A stretch of 28,563 nt of DNA from Zygnema cylindricum (lineage: Eukaryota > Streptophyta > Zygnematophyceae > Zygnematales > Zygnemataceae): assembly GCA_037447655.1 (NCBI GenBank), contig JBBHKE010001900.1:1-28563 (forward strand), read 5' to 3'. This document shows, piece after piece, positions 9,562 to 20,180 of the stretch. Numbering within the stretch: the stretch's first letter is position 1; every line of letters begins with the position of its first letter. The notes beneath the pieces are model-generated. The model had not been told where the DNA came from. It saw nothing but the letters and a program-made list of their open reading frames with translations, and ran no database searches. The translations under genes were made by a program, and so were the position numbers.

Positions 9562-12293
9562 CTACATAAGGACAGGAGAGACATGAATGGGAGGAAGTAA
9601 ACCAGGATTGAAACCAGAACCTTGGAGACCAACATGATTAGAAGGAAAAGGTAAACGAATGGTCCTTCTCCCGTTTGCTAAATGCATTTCAAGAGTATGA
9701 GGCATCCCAAGACCCGTCGGATAAGTAGCGGTAACTTGACCATTTGCAGTTAAAATTTGACCTGCTACAGAAGCCCCAATAGGACTTGTTAATTGAGATG
9801 AAAGATGACCGGTTAAAGCCATATGCGTCGAACTTGTGGTTGGGACTTGAATTCCTCCTGTTCCTTGCAAACCGAAAGTAGAACCATGTGGAGGATGCAT
9901 GAGGTTCAGAATAATTGGGCCACAGTCCAATACAGCTTTCAACATTTGTCCTTTTTCTGGAGCTCTTGCTAATAAAGCTCCTTCGTCAGCCTCGGGAGGC
10001 TCCGGAAGATGCATGTGGCGGATGGGAAGTGGAGAAGTTTGAACACCGAAAGGTTGTTCAGATAATGAAGAACCAGTAGGAGGAATTCGGGAAGGCAGGA
10101 GAGAGGAAGGAGGAAGAGGCATTACTGCTGGAGGAAGAGCAGTGAGACGAGGGAGATGGTTGAACATGGGAGTAGACAACTGGACCGGGTTTAAAGCTGT
10201 TGCAGTGGGAGGTGGAAATAAGACAGCACTTTGGACACTTGACATGACTGGAACCATAGGGATATCAGGAGAGTGTTGATTTCCTGACTGCTGCTGACGC
10301 TGATGATGAATTTCCATGTTCTGCTGTTGATGTTGTTGCTGTTTCTGTAATTCTGCGTGAAGTAATTGGGCATGATGTTGCTGTTGCTGTTGTTGATGCT
10401 GCTGTTGTTGCTGTTGTCTCTCTATTTCCACATGTTGTAAATGAAGCTGTTGCCGATCCTTTTCTGTCGGCTGTTGCAGATTCTGTTGGAGATTGTGTTG
10501 ACCTTCGTGAATCTGCTGCATTTGAATTTCTGCAACTCCAACTCCTTGAGATTGCTGCTGAGGCAATTGCTGGAGCCTTTTTTCCTGCTGCTGTAGTTCC
10601 AGCTGATGCTGATTTTCCTGCTGCTGCTGAAACTGCTGCTGAAAACCCTGCTGTTGTATCACAGACTGAGGCTGCTGGGGTTCAGATTGCTGTTGAAGAT
10701 GCTGCTGTTGCTGAAGCTGGAGCTGCTGTAATTGCTGAGACTGAGACAATTGATGTTGCAGTTGATATTGCTGCAACGGCTGTACTTGATGCAAATGGCT
10801 CTGCTGAGAATGAGACTGTTCAAAATCTCCTGTATGAGGTAATTCCAGTGGCATCGTCTGTTGCTCGGTTTGTGAATGCATCTCCACTCCATAAGATCCG
10901 CTGCGTCGCGAAGCCAGAGAAGCGGCTTGGACCAAATGTGTAGATTGGACGTCTACCATCGTTATTTCTCTGTGTTGACTGATTTGACTTGTTTCTGCAG
11001 AAAGCTGAGACAGTTGAGAAGGATCGCCTCCTAACAGACCAGGCTGTTCCATTGCCTCTCCAATATTCATTTGCACCAGGGAAGCACTTCCCGTGGCTGG
11101 GATATCAATACACATCTGCTGTGCAACAACATTTTTCTGCAACTGTGAGTCTGAAACACTCATTTCAATCTGCATTTGAGGAGGTAATTGTGGCGAATCA
11201 GAAACAGGGTGGAGTTTCACACTGACTCCTAACTGCTGCTCTAACTGCTGAAGCTGTTGCTGCGGCTCCGAACCTGTCAGTCCCATCGACAAAACTTGCT
11301 GTAAATGTTGGTGTTGTTGCTGCAATTGCTGAGAATTTCCAGTATTCGACATTGAAAACTGCTGCTGAATCTGCTGCTGTACAGCAGGAGGAGCTTCACT
11401 CATGGTATGGAGGTCCAGATGCATGTGCTGCGGTTGTTGTTCCATGTTCATAGGAAGATCCATTCGTAACTGCGACGACTTGTTGATCTGTAACTGAAGC
11501 TGTTGCTGCTGTTCTATGCGCTGCTGTTGATGGTGTTGATGTTGATGCTGTTCCTGTAACTGCATTTGTCGGTGAACCTCCGTTAACGTCGCCGTTGTCG
11601 GTTCCGCCATCCTCGAAACCGATTCCACACGAGTCATACTAAGGGAAACCACCTGCTCTCCTCCTCCTCCAATACTACTCCCTATGGAAGGAAGAACCTG
11701 ACTAAGGCTCCTGTTTTGCTGTCTGGAAGCGAATTTCTTTTCTATGCCCTCCAGCTGTTCCTTAACTTCCTCCTTCTCTCTCCTCTCAGATTTGAGCTGC
11801 TCTTCCAAATATCGCACCCGTTTCTCGAGCAATTCTGTCGCATCTTTATACTTTTTGATCATATCCGGGAGATGACAATTAAGCATGCGCCCAAGTTTTT
11901 CAGCTTCCTGTAACCCCAAAAATAAAAAAAACACAGAAAAATAAAATCCTCATGAACTCAATACTGTGTCCCTTGACCTTAACATTTTTCGGCGTTTCCG
12001 AAGAAACCCAAGAAGTGACAGAATTTTTTCTTCCCCTCTCAGAAAAAAAAAAAAAAAGTAAAAAAACCAGATCCACAATTCTCCTCACACAAGACAAAAA
12101 AAAAAAAAACCTAGGGGCATAATTATAAGCTCCATATAAAACACCCATTTCAAAAAAAGCCCCGAATTACAAGCTATCAACACTCTCTTTCTCTCTTTTC
12201 CAGTAATGACGCCAGCATGACGTCAGCATGGCTCACCTGCAGATTTTTTCGACACAGATCAGTCTCATTCTGGTGCGAAACTGGGGGGTCCAT
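9562..12293 (-). CDS. Coiled-coil, glutamine-rich protein, putative nuclear regulatory protein (800 aa)
   Basis: Two exons on the minus strand. Exon 1 (12293-12237, 19 codons) starts MDPPVSHQNETDLCRKNLQ and ends CTGCAG|GTGAGC. Exon 2 (11907-9562, 781 codons plus TAG) starts at TTACAG|GAAGCTG with EAEKLGRMLNCHLPDMIKKY. The join is phase 0. Residues about 20-80 form a heptad-like charged coiled coil (KRVRYLEEQLKSERREKEEV). Residues about 130-560 are rich in Gln, with His, Leu and Met (QQQ runs encoded by mixed CAG/CAA). The last 150 or so residues are non-repetitive and probably conserved, including EKGQMLKAVLDCGPIILNL and a Gly/Pro/Thr-rich end closing IHVSPVLM. Such Q-rich tracts are typical of transcription co-regulators, but I do not recognise the family, so nuclear function is inference. 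It is divergent from the rhodanese gene. Confidence 0.85.
11908..12236 (-). other. Intron 1 of the Q-rich gene with tandem TGACGYCA sites
   Basis: A 329-bp intron. Right after the donor it holds two 11-bp direct repeats, ATGACGCCAGC (12206-12216) and ATGACGTCAGC (12217-12227). The second contains the perfect palindrome TGACGTCA, the core bound by CRE/TGA-type bZIP factors. The rest is A/T-rich. Confidence 0.7.
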
Positions 12294-13000
12294 GACCCCA
12301 AAAAAGGGGTTAAAAAAAATAGCGGAGTATCAATTCTAATTTGCCTTCACTTCTTCTCACAAACCTGCGGAAATTCTCTCCTCTTCTCTCTCTCTCTTTC
12401 CACGTCTCGGGTGCGGAGACACATAAAAACCCTAAAAAATGAAATGAATCCCTTTCAGTAATTGGTCTAATTTTTCTACCGCCTAGAAAATTCTAATAAT
12501 GGGTAATACCCATTTTCCTAAAATCCATAAAATAAAAAAAGAACCAAAAAATCCCTTAATCTGCCAATTTAGGCCCACCAGTGAATGAGACAAAAGGAAG
12601 AAACTTCGTGGAAGTTGCTTCCACTCCACTCTCCCGAAAATCTTCTTTCCACACTAAATTTATCCATTCAAGTTCCTCTTTTCTTTCTTATTACCTAAAA
12701 AAAACAGATTTCATTTCACTTTCTCCCTCTGTCCCCTCTCCCTCTCCCTCTCCCTCTCCCTCTCTCTCCCACTCCCTCTCTCTCTCTCCCTCTCCCTCTC
12801 TCCCTCTCTCTCTCGATTTCTCTCTCTCTCTTTCCTCTGCTATTCTCCACCAGAAACCGACAAACTACTTAATCCACAGAAATCTGATACAAGTAGAAAA
12901 AAAAATCTCCCTAAGATTCCATTTAAGATTGGGAGTTAGTAGAGAAAATCCTTTCAGCTTCTCTCCCTCTCCCTACAGTTATCTTTCTGTTTTTTTTTTT
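12294..13000. promoter_or_regulatory. Upstream region / 5' UTR of the Q-rich gene with CT tract
   Basis: The region upstream of the minus-strand start is AT-rich. It contains a (TCCCTC)/(TC)n tract at 12720-12838, which reads as GAGA-type purine repeat on the gene's strand. No TATA box could be placed with confidence. Open frames here are low-complexity Ser/Pro/Leu artefacts. Confidence 0.45.
12720..12838 (+). repeat. (TCCCTC)n / (TC)n microsatellite
   Basis: Imperfect CCCTCT hexamer repeats pass into pure TC. Almost no purines occur for about 115 bases, apart from a few such as CGAT near 12814. Confidence 0.9.
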
Positions 13001-13005
13001 TTGGT

Positions 13006-14345
13006 GTGATTTCCTCCCATACAACTCTCTCCGTAGAAAGAAAGGAAATCTGGGGTCTGGGCAGAACCTGTCTGAGAGGACTGTACTTTGGCTCGGCACG
13101 AATCGGACGGCTCAGAATGGGCGCGATGAATCTCCACGGCTGGCAGGGGCGGACCTGTAGTACCAGAAAGTACGGAGATCTGAAAGTGATCAGTTCAAGA
13201 CTTCGCTGTACGACGGAATCCACCATTCACACCTGTCAGTTAACGGGATGTACGGCTATTTTGAGTACAGACAAAAATGGAGGCTCTAGAATTCGACGTC
13301 ACGCGTGTTGCCAAAAGAATAGGTGACAACGTTCGCAAAAAGACAAAACCGCAAAACTGCAAGCGTTGTCTGCCTTTATTCCTTGACAGATTTGCATAGT
13401 ACTGATCACAGTATCCGCGTGAGGCATGATAGAGTGGCGGAACATAGAATCAGTACATCCGCTAGGACGAATAAGCAATCCAATTCCAGATTTCTACGAG
13501 TAAAAACAAAAGGAATCTTTCGGATGTCGGTTTTCGTACATTCAAAGTACAGCGAGTTTGCAGCAGTTCAACACTATCATCACCATGAATCAAAAAACTT
13601 GGAAAAATCTTCTGCTTCTGAACACCTGCTCATTGTTACAGAAACAGCCTTAAATATTTCTTACGATGGTACGGATAAAGAACCAGCAACAACTTTCGAA
13701 TGAGATCTCGAGAAAACGATCGAGAATACTTTTGCAGTTTTGCGACAATTTATTTTCGAGTCCCTTTAGACTTTTTAGTCTGGAATTCTGCAAAATCCGT
13801 CCTATCGGACGGCCACACCAGTGGAATCGGGCAGTATAGTGCACGAGCGGCTATTGTCGGTCAGCCACGTCGTGTACCGCGAGATCGCGTCTGATTCCAA
13901 GAAGTACGGCGACCGGCAGCGGATTGCCAGACGGCGCCAGGGGGAAAGAAAGCTTTAGCGTGAGAGCTGTCTGTGATTGGCCAACGAGAGGTCGGCGGGT
14001 CTACGACCACGCAGGCTTTCAGTACGATACGGATATACTAAATCTTTTGGTACTTAACGTTGACAGAAATCAAAGCCATGAAAGGCTCAAAAGCCACGGC
14101 AACGAACACGTCATCTACGGTAGAACCTAGATTCATGAACGTCAAAAATTGCACCGTTGCACCGTTTGCCAACAAGCGTTAAACATTTAATGTCAGTATT
14201 GTCGTTTCAGCTTCTATGAAAAGTACAGTAACATCCCCAGTTGAAACTTTAAGCTAGCCGCCAAACGTCACAGCAAACCCTACGACTGTGGCACCGAACT
14301 AGAGCACCTCACGAATCACGGATGGCCTTGCCGTACACTATTTCA
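13006..14345 (+). pseudogene. Possible decayed zinc-finger-like coding relic
   Basis: This stretch is richer in GC and GTAC than its flanks. The + strand has segments that look like damaged Cys/His modules: HTCQLTGCTAIL...RIRRHACCQ (about 13229-13313), FRMSVFVHSKYSEFAAVQHY (about 13519-13578), and at 14080-14350 one frame with HERQKLHRCTVCQQAL, CQYCRFSFYEKY and RHSKPYDCGTELEHLTNHG. The last frame is broken by TAG, TAA and TGA before its final TAA. Cys and His spacing is only approximate and the modules do not align cleanly with one another. I call it a relic with low confidence; it could be unrelated intergenic DNA. Confidence 0.25.
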
Positions 14346-14474
14346 AAAGTAAAAATAGCGTCTTGATTCAAAAGTCGGCGCCCTTATACCGTACCGTACT
14401 TCACCGAAGTGGTCCTACAACGGTTCAGTTCGACCGTTTTTTTCGGCGTAATTTAATATGAACCGCGGTGCAAT

Positions 14475-17400
14475 ATGGCCGAGACGGTTTCTAGGGTTTT
14501 GTCCTTCTCCATCAGATGGGAAACGACAACGCTGGATTCAAGGAAGGGAAGGTTCCTAGACTTTTCTGCAATTCTGAGTGCCAGAAAAGGAAGCTTCCTC
14601 TGCTTGCGTTCGAATTTTAGGTCTAGGACTTCAACTGGTGTGAGAAGTAAAGCTATGGCTGAAAGCTGTACGGCAGGCGGAGAGAAGGAGTCACTATGGG
14701 AAAAGTACAATTCCATGAAGACTAAGCTTTTTCCAAAGGTGAGACTGTTGTCACATAATTTTTTTAAGTTAATTTGCGCTAAAAAGTTTTTAATACTGGT
14801 AGCGAAAAGGATTCACTTGCTCGTATTTAGATTTAGGTCAGGTTTTAGGGTTAGGTTTTTATGCAATCGTCGCTAAATTGACGTAGGTTTTTCTTTTTTT
14901 TGTTTTCTTTCGACTCATGAACATCACAAATGTGACAAATTTTGCTGACGTCAGAAACGTGAGGAAATCTCACCATGTGATGAAATTCCAGTTGATGAGG
15001 TCATCGTTTTTTCTCTACTGATCGTTATGACTTATTAGAGTGAAGGAATTATTAGTGTAAATGCGAAATTAGAATGTATAACACTAATTTAATGTAGGGA
15101 GACGTGGATTGTACCCACTCGCTTAATAAGTGTTCTTAATACTATTTTATGATTTTTGGGTAAGAAAAGCTGCTTCTGAATTAGCGTTATTAACTCTAAT
15201 GGCAATGGGCGGTGTAGTCATGATTTTCTTTTTTTTAAGTTTTGAGTCTTTGCAAATGTGATCATATTCATTTTCACTCTTGTTGAACCGAAGGAGCAAG
15301 CACAACTTGGTGTGTACTGTTTGTATTTTGATTTAGAAGATCTGCATGCTTTAACTGCTATTTATCGGCATTGTTGTATTTTAATACTTTGTCATGAAGT
15401 GAGAGAAGGGAGTGAAGGGAGGGGAGGAAGGAGGGAAGGGCGGTGAGGGAGGAGGTGAAGGGAGGGAAGGGAGGGAAGGGAGGTGAAGGGAGGTGAAGGA
15501 GGTGTGTGAAGGGAGGTGAAGGTAGGTGAAGGTAGGTGAAGGGAGGTGTGGTAAAGATCAATTTCCATGTATGTTATGGAGAATAAGCAGCAAAGATATA
15601 CTTTAACGATGTGACTTCCAAATAAAACTCATTTTGCAACCTAAAATTGATATGAGAAACTGAAAGAAGTTATACTTTACAATGTTTCAGTATGCCATAC
15701 ACTAAAAACTTTTGATGATTATGATGAATTGTTGATCTCCATAAAATGGGTTTATTGTGTTACTTTAACCCCTTCTTTAATCTATAAATGGAATCTACGT
15801 TTTCATGTCTAAGCCTGAATTCCAACAATTTTAATTTTACTCATAAAGGGGGGAATGTTTGGTTAACGTCAATGTAAATTGGGAGTGCTCAACTTTTGGT
15901 GCCCCTAAATTTTACCCCTGAAACCTAGAATTGTATGAGTGGCACTAATTATTTAATTGTTTTTGTTTTTTGTTTTTTTACGCTAATTCTTTAAACGGTT
16001 CAGAATCAGCCACGTCATTAGGAACTGAATTAAAATTACCGCTATCAGATACTACTGTCAACCCTAGTCTAATAATTTTTTATTTTTTTTTTACTTTAAT
16101 AACGCTTCACGGTGTACCTTTCCATTTACGTCTCAAGAATCTACTTCCTGTTTTACTCATGTCTTGTAAAAAAGTGGTAAGGATATCAGGATTTTTTTTC
16201 TTATTCAACAGTTAGTATTTAAAATGCTCTGGTTTTAAATCAAACTCTCTAACTGATAATTTGAAGCTTCTTGTAAACCACTTGAATGACAATGTTGTCG
16301 GTAAATTCATTACCAGAATTTTATCAAAAAGAACGATATCATGATATCATTTGCTTCTTCCTTTTTTTGTTCAGAAAGTAATTTAATTTTCTCCTGCTGA
16401 GTGCAGGTTCCGGTTGTGGATGTGGAAAATTTAAAATCTCTCATTGAGAGGAAAAAATTGGGAGAGGAGAAGGTAGTGGTAGTGGATGTCCGTACAAAAG
16501 ATGAGACGGCCGTTTCTATGATTCCAGGAGGAACACTTAAACAAAAAGATTTCGAGAAACGAATCGACGACTTTCGAGACCACAAGGTCGTTTGTTATTG
16601 GTACAGAAACCAAATCATTTACTCAAAAGTTGAATATGGAAGGTTGTCAGGATTTTACGCTAGACTTTGAGTTGCATTTTGTTGTGCATTTTGTGATATG
16701 TTTTGTTTTATACCTTAAATTTGGTTGGAAGATATTTATAAAAAAAAAGAGTTCTGGATGCCTCTATTCTTGTTGTATTCTTATTGGATTACTATTTTAA
16801 TATTTGAGTCTATCAAGTAAAACATATTCTTTCTTTAGAGCTTTCACAAACTCCTGATTTTTTGACATTTGAAAGATATTGACCTTCTTTGTATCGAATT
16901 TGATGTAATCGATTTTTATGGGCTTTTTTTTTGTCCAATTTGACCTGTTTTCCACAGTACTATTGGGTACCGAAGTGCCAAACTTGTTCAAGACTTAGTA
17001 CAACAGAAAATTGATGCCCGGAATTTGGAAGGTTCAATTTTAGCGTGGACTCACGACCAACTACCTCTCACTACTCAGTACAACGAGGAGAGAGGGAGTG
17101 GCGAAGCAGGAGAGGGAGAGACCAAGAAAATCCACGTGTTTTCAAAAGACTGGCGCTTACAGGGAGAGGGATATGAGCCGGTATTTGAACCCTTTTTTTT
17201 TTCTTTTTTTTTAACAAACCGATAAACAACTTGAAGTAGTTCTTAAAAGTTTCTGGAGAAAATTTGGTGTAGGGGTTTCACAGAGAAAGAAAAAACTACC
17301 ATCACTGTAAATTACTGGTCAACTGAAAGCCGTAAAACCGTGCTGTTAGTGGAATACACCGTATATCACTATTAGCTTTAATGTTTTTTTCGGCGAACAA

Positions 17401-18360
17401 ACTCCGTTAATGTTTTTTTCTCCGTGAACACTTGTCAGAGTATTAATCCGGCAGTTTCCATGGAAAGGCAAAATTCTCACCTTTTGAATGGCGGTCTTCA
17501 ACTCAAAATCGGACACGTTTTTGTGGAGAAAAGTTGGTCTAGATGGCCAAAAAAGCATTAACGTTAACAAAGAAACATGGTGTTGTTCAAACTACACTGC
17601 CCGGTGTTGTTCAAACTACACTGCCCATTGTTATTAGCGTTAACGGATATATTTGTGTTGATGCAAAATTAGAATATACAATGCGTTATTAGAGTTAAAA
17701 GCACTAATTTGATTATTGCGATTACTAGCCAGTACACTGCTCTTCGTTTTTAGCGTTAAGGGCTTCTTAGTGTTAACGCGAAATTAGAATATATAATACT
17801 AATCTAGTGCAAGGAGATGTAGCAGATTACAGTCCTCTCTTAAAATATTGTTGTTAACACTATTTTTGATTTTCGGGCAAAAAAAGTCGCAATCGAATTA
17901 GTGTTATTAACTCTAATAACGATGGGCAGTGCCGTAGTATTGGCCCATGTGAAGACTTTGTAGAAGATAGGTTTCTAAAGGGTATGGTATTTCGCTTTTT
18001 AAGATAGTTAGTCTCGACCACACTCTTCTTGAACTCACTATTTTTGAAATGAATGTCTTATGGTGTTATTTTTTAAGCTCACGAGCTAAATATAGAATGC
18101 AATTGATTTTTTGAAACTTACACGAATGAAATTGTGTGAGCTTGTATTGTAAATAGTGGACATTTTTGCAAATTCCCACTAATTATCAGTGTAGTGAGCT
18201 TATTGAGTTTTTAAAAAGTGGATAAATATTCTAAACCCCGTTTTTTCTTCTATTTTTGCAGGTGTGGTTTGAAAAGAAAGACATTCCACTGGCCAATGTT
18301 TTTTGGCAACAGTTTCGACTCTCGTTGCCTCTATGGCTCCGTGGAAAACCAAAAAACTGA
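14475..18360 (+). CDS. Plastid-targeted rhodanese-like domain protein (259 aa)
   Basis: Four exons join in phase: 14475-14738, 16407-16600, 16958-17180 and 18262-18360 (TGA). Exon 1 encodes a Ser/Arg-rich N-terminus with VRSKAMA at residues 56-62, typical of a chloroplast transit-peptide cleavage region. Residues 89 to about 185 form a rhodanese domain: VVVVDVRTKDE with D115 and R117, the MIPGGT turn (126-131), then VVCYCTIGYRS with candidate catalytic Cys153 in a CxxGxR loop. ILAWTHDQLPL is the usual rhodanese C-terminal segment, followed by a charged insertion and a basic tail ending RGKPKN. The catalytic Cys suggests sulfurtransferase chemistry, but substrate and partners are unknown. The nearest upstream neighbour is the divergent Q-rich gene. 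The Cys codon is split by intron 2 (TG|T). Confidence 0.9.
15015..15218 (+). mobile_element. MITE-like element, copy 1
   Basis: About 190 bp align with 17752-17938, including GCGAAATTAGAATRTATAA, the ACTAAT..A(A/G)TG block and the right end TTATTAACTCTAATggcaatgggc. The right end, read in reverse, is ACTACACCGCCCATTG, the same terminus as copy 2. The left end is degraded. It lies inside intron 1 of the rhodanese gene. No coding capacity. Confidence 0.65.
15399..15551 (+). repeat. G-rich minisatellite in the rhodanese intron
   Basis: Imperfect 10-bp units of type GTGAAGGGAG and GGAAGGGAGG repeat about 15 times with few C or T apart from the GTG steps. The coding strand is therefore G-rich, with many GGG runs. 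The minus-strand frame (SPPFTHLLHLPSPPF) is an artefact of this repeat. Confidence 0.85.
17341..17565 (+). repeat. Dispersed repeat, copy B (similar to 3425-3840)
   Basis: It lies in intron 3 of the rhodanese gene. It shares with copy A the ordered blocks CACCGTATATCACTATTAG, TTTTTTTC, CTCCGTGAACAC, GGCAGTTTCC, AAAATTCTCACC and ACGTTTTTGTGGAG. No coding capacity. Confidence 0.5.
17581..17627 (+). repeat. 24-bp tandem duplication
   Basis: The unit TGTTGTTCAAACTACACTGC + CCGG occurs twice in a row, starting at 17581 and 17605. The second copy runs on into the MITE terminus (ACTACACTGCCCATTG). Confidence 0.9.
17615..17938 (+). mobile_element. MITE-like element, copy 2, with terminal inverted repeats
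   Basis: The left end ACTACACTGCCCATTGTTAT continues TAGCGTTAA. The right end in reverse complement is ACTACGGCACTGCCCATCGT followed by TATTAGAGTTAA. The inverted repeats match over about 30 bp, with a 2-bp insertion. Internally, a second left-end-like block at about 17728 (ACACTGCTCTTCG.TTTTAG) suggests a nested or tandem insertion. It lies in intron 3 of the rhodanese gene. Non-autonomous; superfamily not assigned. Confidence 0.7.
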
Positions 18361-18582
18361 AAACTGAAGACTGAAAACCGAAATTTGTTTGCGACATGGG
18401 TTTGATGAAAGCAACGCGAAAGGTGTGAATCACTTTCTATTTATTTTTTTTTTTTGCGTTTTGCTAACAGAAACAGAAGTCCTTCAAAACTTCCCGGAAT
18501 TTGCACTTATCCAAACTTAATCCCGTTTTTTTGCAATTATAGAAAAAATCCTGTTTTGAGAAAGCATTTTCATGCAACTAAA

Positions 18583-18778
18583 TTGTACAATTTTGTACAT
18601 AAAAATTTAACGAATTAGACCCATTTTGTTAGACGTTTTTTCACTTTGATTGAGCTTTCAGCTTGCAAAAAGACATAAAATATATATATATATATATATT
18701 TTTTTTTCCACCTTGACGATTTCTAAATGTTTTTTCCACGGCGGTTTAAAAAACATGTTGGCCGAAGGGTCAAATAAA
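18583..18778 (+). promoter_or_regulatory. Candidate 3'-end region of the rhodanese gene
   Basis: UGUA-type elements (TGTACAATTTTGTACAT, 18583-18599) and an AATAAA at 18773-18778 lie 220-420 nt after the stop. This is plausible for plant polyadenylation. A (TA)n stretch lies between them at about 18678-18697. Confidence 0.3.
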
Positions 18779-20180
18779 TTGAAATTTCTGAAGTGGGGTT
18801 CAGAGGGTGGGAAGATAACATTCTTTGATTTTTATTTTATTTTTTGTTCTTTTCTCCACTGCCTATTTGCCTTTTTTTTTCCACATGGCACATTTTTACT
18901 CTCTAAATGATAATAACGAAGCATCCTATATCCATGTGTTTTATTTGATAAAATTTACGTTGACAACTGTCAGTAATTTTTTATACGATATGTAATTTGT
19001 ACATTTTAGATAATCTTGTATACGATAGGTAATCTATACGATAGGTGATTTTTTATACGATAGGTATTTCTGGTACGTTTTGCGGAAAATACGTGTACTT
19101 AAAATTTAAGTTAAAATGTGTTCTTTTTTTATTAGTGTACACGTGGCCAAAAGCATGGAACGTGATTTAAATTGTTATATTTACATGTACCTCAAGTTTG
19201 TATAAAAATATATTTTTGACTCGACAGCTTGGAGCCTTTGTCGGTTCGGCGCTAATCCTCACTAACTTAAACTATTTCTCATGAAATTGGGTACAAACAG
19301 ATGTATAACATGACGTTTTCCAGATTCAATACGGTTAAGTGACATGTTATTTTAGGTTCGGATGACAAACCATTCCGGCTTATTTTGAAAGTTTATGTAG
19401 AACTTGTCCTCCGTAACCTTTGGTCGATTTTCCACTTCTTTGCTCACGAGGGTACGGAGACTACAGAAAAGACAGATTCTACGTCCAATCGAGCATTCTT
19501 TGCAATTTTTTGTACCACGACCGTATGGAGATCTTTAACAAAAACTTTTCATTAAGACACCGAGTGAATTCAACAAAAAGAGCAATCTATTACATTATGC
19601 CAATGGAAAGTGTTAACTGGATGCCCAAGGAAATAGGTCACCAACAAACAATACTAAACAAACTGATATAGTAGTAAGATCGCACCATAAGTTGCTATGA
19701 GCATTAAAAAATAATATGGATGAGGATTGTTTAAGTGTTATAATTAATCTCCGGTGCAAATGCAAATGAAGTCAAAGATTGTGGGCCACTCTGAAAAGGA
19801 AAAAAGTAAGTTTTGTTAATTCGACCAGTGTTCAAATGGGCAAAAAAAAAACTGGGACTGCGTAAACCTTATTAACGGCAAAAACTATTCATGGTGCTAT
19901 GCCACAAACCATGCTCAAGCCTAGCTCTCGTCAAGAATCCAGTTTCGCGTTATTTCTCCCAAGAGAGAAGGCGCGCCATCCATTTTCGCGTTGCCATTTG
20001 TACCTTCGCAGAGCATTGGTACAATTCACGAAAGTCTTAGCGCCGTCGATCTTTTTCGACTTTGGCCAACCATTGGTCAGCTTTGACATTGTCTGACCAG
20101 TGCCAACTGTTTGCAAACCTCTGACAACACGCACCGTATTATAGCATACTTGGCGTACAATATTAAATTAGTAAAAAAGT
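18779..20180. other. Intergenic, AT-rich left part
   Basis: Apart from the TATACGATAGG repeat at 18981-19070, no supported feature is seen. An open frame at 19420-19671 lacks an ATG start. Confidence 0.5.
18981..19070 (+). repeat. TATACGATAGGTAAT tandem repeat
   Basis: Four imperfect units (TATACGATATGTAATTTG, TATACGATAGGTAATC, TATACGATAGGTGATTTT, ATACGATAGGTATTTC) of about 16-20 bp. One extra spacer follows the first unit. Confidence 0.8.

Larger units (their letters stand above)
14739..16406 (+). other. Intron 1 of the rhodanese gene
   Basis: A 1668-bp intron, from GTGAGA to GTGCAG. It carries a palindromic TGACGTCA at 14946-14953, a MITE-like copy at 15015-15218 and a G-rich minisatellite at 15399-15551. 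No further exon is needed for the reading frame. Confidence 0.8.

Noticed and set aside
12581-13009. 142-aa frame with a Ser/Pro/Leu run
   Set aside because: Translation of the TC-rich microsatellite upstream of the Q-rich gene.
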